From assembly GCA_031363055.1 (NCBI GenBank), contig JANLTP010000069.1, positions 1 through 24,049 on the forward strand: DNA of 24,049 nucleotides, written 5' to 3'. The notes under the pieces are model-generated. The model searched no databases. It saw only the letters and a list, made by a program, of their open reading frames with translations, and had not been told where the DNA came from. The position numbers and the translations under genes were made by a program. Each line of letters begins with the position of its first letter. Positions within the stretch are counted from its first letter, which is position 1. The DNA is from JANLTP01 sp031363055 (GTDB taxonomy: Bacteria > Pseudomonadota > Gammaproteobacteria > Burkholderiales > Burkholderiaceae_E). This document shows, one piece after another, positions 23,423 to 24,049 of this stretch.

Positions 23423-24032
23423 CGAACAAACGCTATCGGTTGCCAGCACACTGAGCCAACAATTGAGCGCCGCCCAACTGCAGCAGATTGCCCAACAGAT
23501 GCAGGGGGTGGCCGGAGTTCATATTGCCGATCATCGCTATCGACTGCGCATTTATCCGAAGTGTTTTCGAGGCGATCACGCCGTCGACTGGCTGATGTCT
23601 GAACTGACGCTGACCCGTTCGCAAGCACTGCGGATGGGCGAGCGCTTGCATGCGCACCGGTTGATCAGACACGTACTCGATGAGCATGACTTCGCCGACT
23701 CGGGTTTGTTCTATCGTTTTGTGGACAGATCAGCGGCGGCGCTTCCGGGCGACAGCGCAGCCACAGCGATCAGTGAACAGGAGTTGCGCGAACTCGTGCA
23801 GGCCATGCGTGGGCGTGACGGTCCGAAATTCGGCACGCATTATCATCACCTGATTCGTTACCCGAACTGCTTCGACGGTCGCGATGCCGTGACCTGGTTA
23901 GTCCGGCGAATGGGCATTGGTCGACCGTACGCGACCGCGATCGGTCGCCGCATGCTGCGCCGTGACTTCGTGCGACATGTGCTCGACGAACATGACTTTG
24001 AAGATCGGCGACTGTTTTATCGGTTCGTCTAG
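23412..24032 (+). CDS. Tandem DEP-like domain protein
   Basis: This 206-residue soluble protein is built from two homologous DEP-like units (about 21-104 and 121-206). Each has a Y-P-x-C-F-x-G-x-x-A-V-x-W-L segment (48-61 and 150-163) and ends with RHVLDEHDFxDxxLFYRFV (86-104 and 188-206). These match the DEP pattern of a G-x-x-x-V-x-W-L helix and a terminal FYxF strand. DEP domains mediate membrane or receptor targeting in eukaryotic signalling proteins; bacterial roles are poorly known. There is no signal peptide, membrane helix or catalytic domain. The start (ATG 23412) overlaps the EAL gene by 11 nt with no clear ribosome binding site, so it is probably translationally coupled. Function unknown; partnership with the phosphodiesterase is inferred. 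Confidence 0.82.
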   Translation: MRDNEQTLSVASTLSQQLSAAQLQQIAQQMQGVAGVHIADHRYRLRIYPKCFRGDHAVDWLMSELTLTRSQALRMGERLHAHRLIRHVLDEHDFADSGLFYRFVDRSAAALPGDSAATAISEQELRELVQAMRGRDGPKFGTHYHHLIRYPNCFDGRDAVTWLVRRMGIGRPYATAIGRRMLRRDFVRHVLDEHDFEDRRLFYRFV

Positions 24033-24049
24033 GAGCCTGTCGGACTTGA

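Overview
The window is a chromosomal segment around the replication-origin gene cluster of a moderately GC-rich proteobacterium. The core genes are gyrB, dnaN and dnaA on the minus strand, facing rpmH, rnpA, yidD, yidC and mnmE on the plus strand. There is no recF between dnaN and gyrB. That arrangement, together with the sequence character of GyrB, DnaN, DnaA and L34, points to the Betaproteobacteria (Burkholderiales-like). This lineage call is an inference from remembered family patterns, not a computed placement.

Layout, left to right. (1) 1-2095, minus: a DMT/EamA transporter followed 9 bp later by a TonB-dependent receptor whose C-terminal part lies outside the window. (2) 2251-3114, plus: a secreted DUF1223 thioredoxin-like protein, the only plus-strand gene left of dnaA. 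(3) 3104-6200, minus: a likely operon of MFS transporter, amidohydrolase and a second EamA transporter. (4) 6344-11621, minus: gyrB, dnaN, dnaA. The dnaN-dnaA gap holds a cluster of DnaA-box-like nonamers and is a candidate origin. (5) 11754-15733, plus: the ribosomal protein L34, RNase P protein and membrane-insertion block, ending with mnmE. (6) 15838-21567, plus: a complete TRAP transporter (P, Q, M), an SDR dehydrogenase, and the alpha and beta subunits of a thiamine-diphosphate-dependent 2-oxoacid or acetoin dehydrogenase, with no E2 or E3 gene adjacent. (7) 21662-24032, plus: a membrane CSS-motif/EAL cyclic-di-GMP phosphodiesterase overlapping a small soluble protein made of two DEP-like repeats.

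Transcription points away from the dnaA-rpmH gap on both sides for every gene except the DUF1223 gene. This is the pattern expected where two replichores diverge. The housekeeping block supplies replication initiation and elongation (DnaA, DnaN, GyrB), tRNA 5' maturation (RnpA), membrane protein insertion (YidC, YidD) and tRNA wobble modification (MnmE). The flanks look like metabolic cargo for taking up and oxidising small organic acids.

The least ordinary element is the EAL plus tandem-DEP pair at the right end. A second-messenger phosphodiesterase appears translationally coupled to a protein carrying a domain best known from eukaryotic signalling. No IS element, CRISPR array, tRNA or rRNA gene was seen, and no stretch over 300 bp lacks a gene. 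The longest gap is the 223 bp between dnaN and dnaA.
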